64,000 nt of DNA. It comes from Mycoplasma enhydrae (GTDB lineage: Bacteria > Bacillota_I > Bacilli_A > Mycoplasmatales > Metamycoplasmataceae). Shown in pieces: positions 63,182 through 64,000 of the stretch; the first letter of the stretch is position 1; every line of letters starts with the position of its first letter. The stretch is taken from the NCBI RefSeq assembly GCF_017116825.1, contig NZ_JAFIRD010000004.1:1-64000 (forward strand). The letters run 5' to 3'. The position numbers and the translations under genes were made by a program. The notes under the pieces are model-generated. The model did no database searches, had not been told where the DNA came from, and was given only the letters and a program-made list of their open reading frames with translations.

Positions 63182-63819
63182 TGGCTGAAGAAATTAAAAA
63201 AGAAAAAACCGAAACTGCTAAGGGTACAAAAGTAGTTTTAGCTCCAAAAAAAGAAATCAAAAAAGAAGCTTCAACTAATAAATCAAATACCGAAAGAAAA
63301 ACTTTTAGTACTAAAAGATCATTTAATTCAATACAACCAAAAATATTTGAAGAAAAAGTTATTGATATTGCCAGAGTTACAACCGTTGTTAAAGGTGGAA
63401 GAAGATTTTCATTTTCAGCATATGTTGTAGTTGGTGATAAAAAAGGTAAAGTAGGCTTTGGACACGGAAAAGCAAATGAAGTTCAAGACGCAATCAAAAA
63501 AGCTGTTAAAGATGCACAAAAGAAAGTTTTTTCAGTTCCAATTGTAAAAGGAACTATTCCACATGAAATTAGAGAGAAATTCCTAGCTTCAAAAGTACAA
63601 CTACGTCCTGCTCCTAAAGGTACAGGAATTGTTGCCTCTAACACTGTTCGTGCTGTTGTCGAATTAGCAGGATATACTGATATTTCAACCAAAACATATG
63701 GTTCAAGAACAAAACATAATATTATTCATGCAACCGTTAAAGCACTTAAGAAAATTAGAACAGTAGAAGAAATTGCTAAATTACGTGACATCGATGTTAA
63801 ACATTTATTAGCAAAATAA
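63181..63819 (+). CDS. rpsE: 30S ribosomal protein S5
   Basis: 212 residues. The core begins near residue 58 with [20 protein letters not shown]; the lead before it is Lys/Glu/Thr-rich and longer than usual. [18 protein letters not shown] and [12 protein letters not shown] confirm S5. Contributes to decoding accuracy. Confidence 0.95.
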   Translation: MAEEIKKEKTETAKGTKVVLAPKKEIKKEASTNKSNTERKTFSTKRSFNSIQPKIFEEKVIDIARVTTVVKGGRRFSFSAYVVVGDKKGKVGFGHGKANEVQDAIKKAVKDAQKKVFSVPIVKGTIPHEIREKFLASKVQLRPAPKGTGIVASNTVRAVVELAGYTDISTKTYGSRTKHNIIHATVKALKKIRTVEEIAKLRDIDVKHLLAK

Positions 63820-63840
63820 TATATTTAAGGAGAAATTATT

Positions 63841-64000
63841 ATGAAATTACATAATTTAAAAGCAACCTTAGGTGCTCGTAAACAAAAACATCGTGTTGGA
63901 CGTGGTCATGCAGCTGGTAAAGGTAAACAAGCAGGTAGAGGTCAAAGTGGTCAAACAAAACGAAGCACAGTTAGATTAGGTTTTGAAGGTGGTCAATTAC
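63841..64000 (+). CDS. rplO: 50S ribosomal protein L15, partial
   Basis: The first 53 residues are inside the window: [20 protein letters not shown] then [19 protein letters not shown], the glycine-rich L15 N-terminus that threads 23S rRNA. Start after AAGGAG. The gene is cut by the right edge; secY is expected to follow, by operon convention. Confidence 0.95.
   Translation, partial: MKLHNLKATLGARKQKHRVGRGHAAGKGKQAGRGQSGQTKRSTVRLGFEGGQL

Overview
The window is chromosomal DNA from a mollicute (Mycoplasma in the broad sense). It is very AT-rich. TGA is read as tryptophan throughout: nearly every long gene is continuous only under genetic code 4, and the TGA codons fall at conserved Trp positions. 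Lipoproteins have spaced [I/V]xSC lipoboxes. The mix of MIB-MIP, a type II CRISPR-Cas locus, an extra F1-like ATPase pair and phosphoketolase suggests a host-associated species of the hominis/synoviae lineage; the lineage is my inference and the species is not identified.

Layout. 1-1.1 kb: end of a lipoprotein gene and a cysteine hydrolase, both on the minus strand. 1.26-1.95 kb: eight tRNA genes (Pro-Ala-Met-Ile2-Ser-fMet-Asp-Phe) ending in a terminator. 2-6.8 kb: a PQ-loop membrane protein, a divergent YigZ/RluD pair, and a membrane/membrane/lipoprotein operon. 6.97-10 kb: rpsL-rpsG-fusA. 10.2-15 kb: the immunoglobulin-binding protein MIB and protease MIP, preceded by a run of 15 T. 15.2-24.3 kb: L10 leader, rplJ-rplL, rpoB-rpoC. 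24.4-32.5 kb: an anchored small protein, a helix-turn-helix protein, and a type I restriction-modification operon whose hsdM is frameshifted in a G tract and which carries an extra gene with a HEPN-type RNALVH motif. 32.6-33.3 kb: rplU-rpmA. 33.3-40.9 kb: type II-A CRISPR-Cas with a minus-strand tracrRNA, cas9-cas1-cas2-csn2 and 26 identical repeats with 25 spacers. 41-44.4 kb: a small unknown gene with F1-like ATPase alpha and beta genes, without F0 or gamma neighbours. 44.5-53.5 kb: phosphoketolase, rpmE, a candidate double-glycine peptide, lspA, ileS and leuS. 53.6-54.1 kb: tRNA-Gln, tRNA-Tyr and a TM2 protein. 54.3-64 kb: the S10/spc ribosomal protein operon from rpsJ into rplO, which is cut by the window edge.

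How it works together. Housekeeping blocks for translation and transcription alternate with accessory islands: immune evasion (MIB-MIP), defence (type I RM plus HEPN-like protein, then CRISPR-Cas), and a possible antagonism peptide. Several accessory units carry signs of switching or local control: the poly-T before MIB, the poly-G inside hsdM, repeats in the hsdS linker, and a tetraloop hairpin touching the cas1 ribosome binding site. Family calls are from motifs read by eye; no database search was possible.
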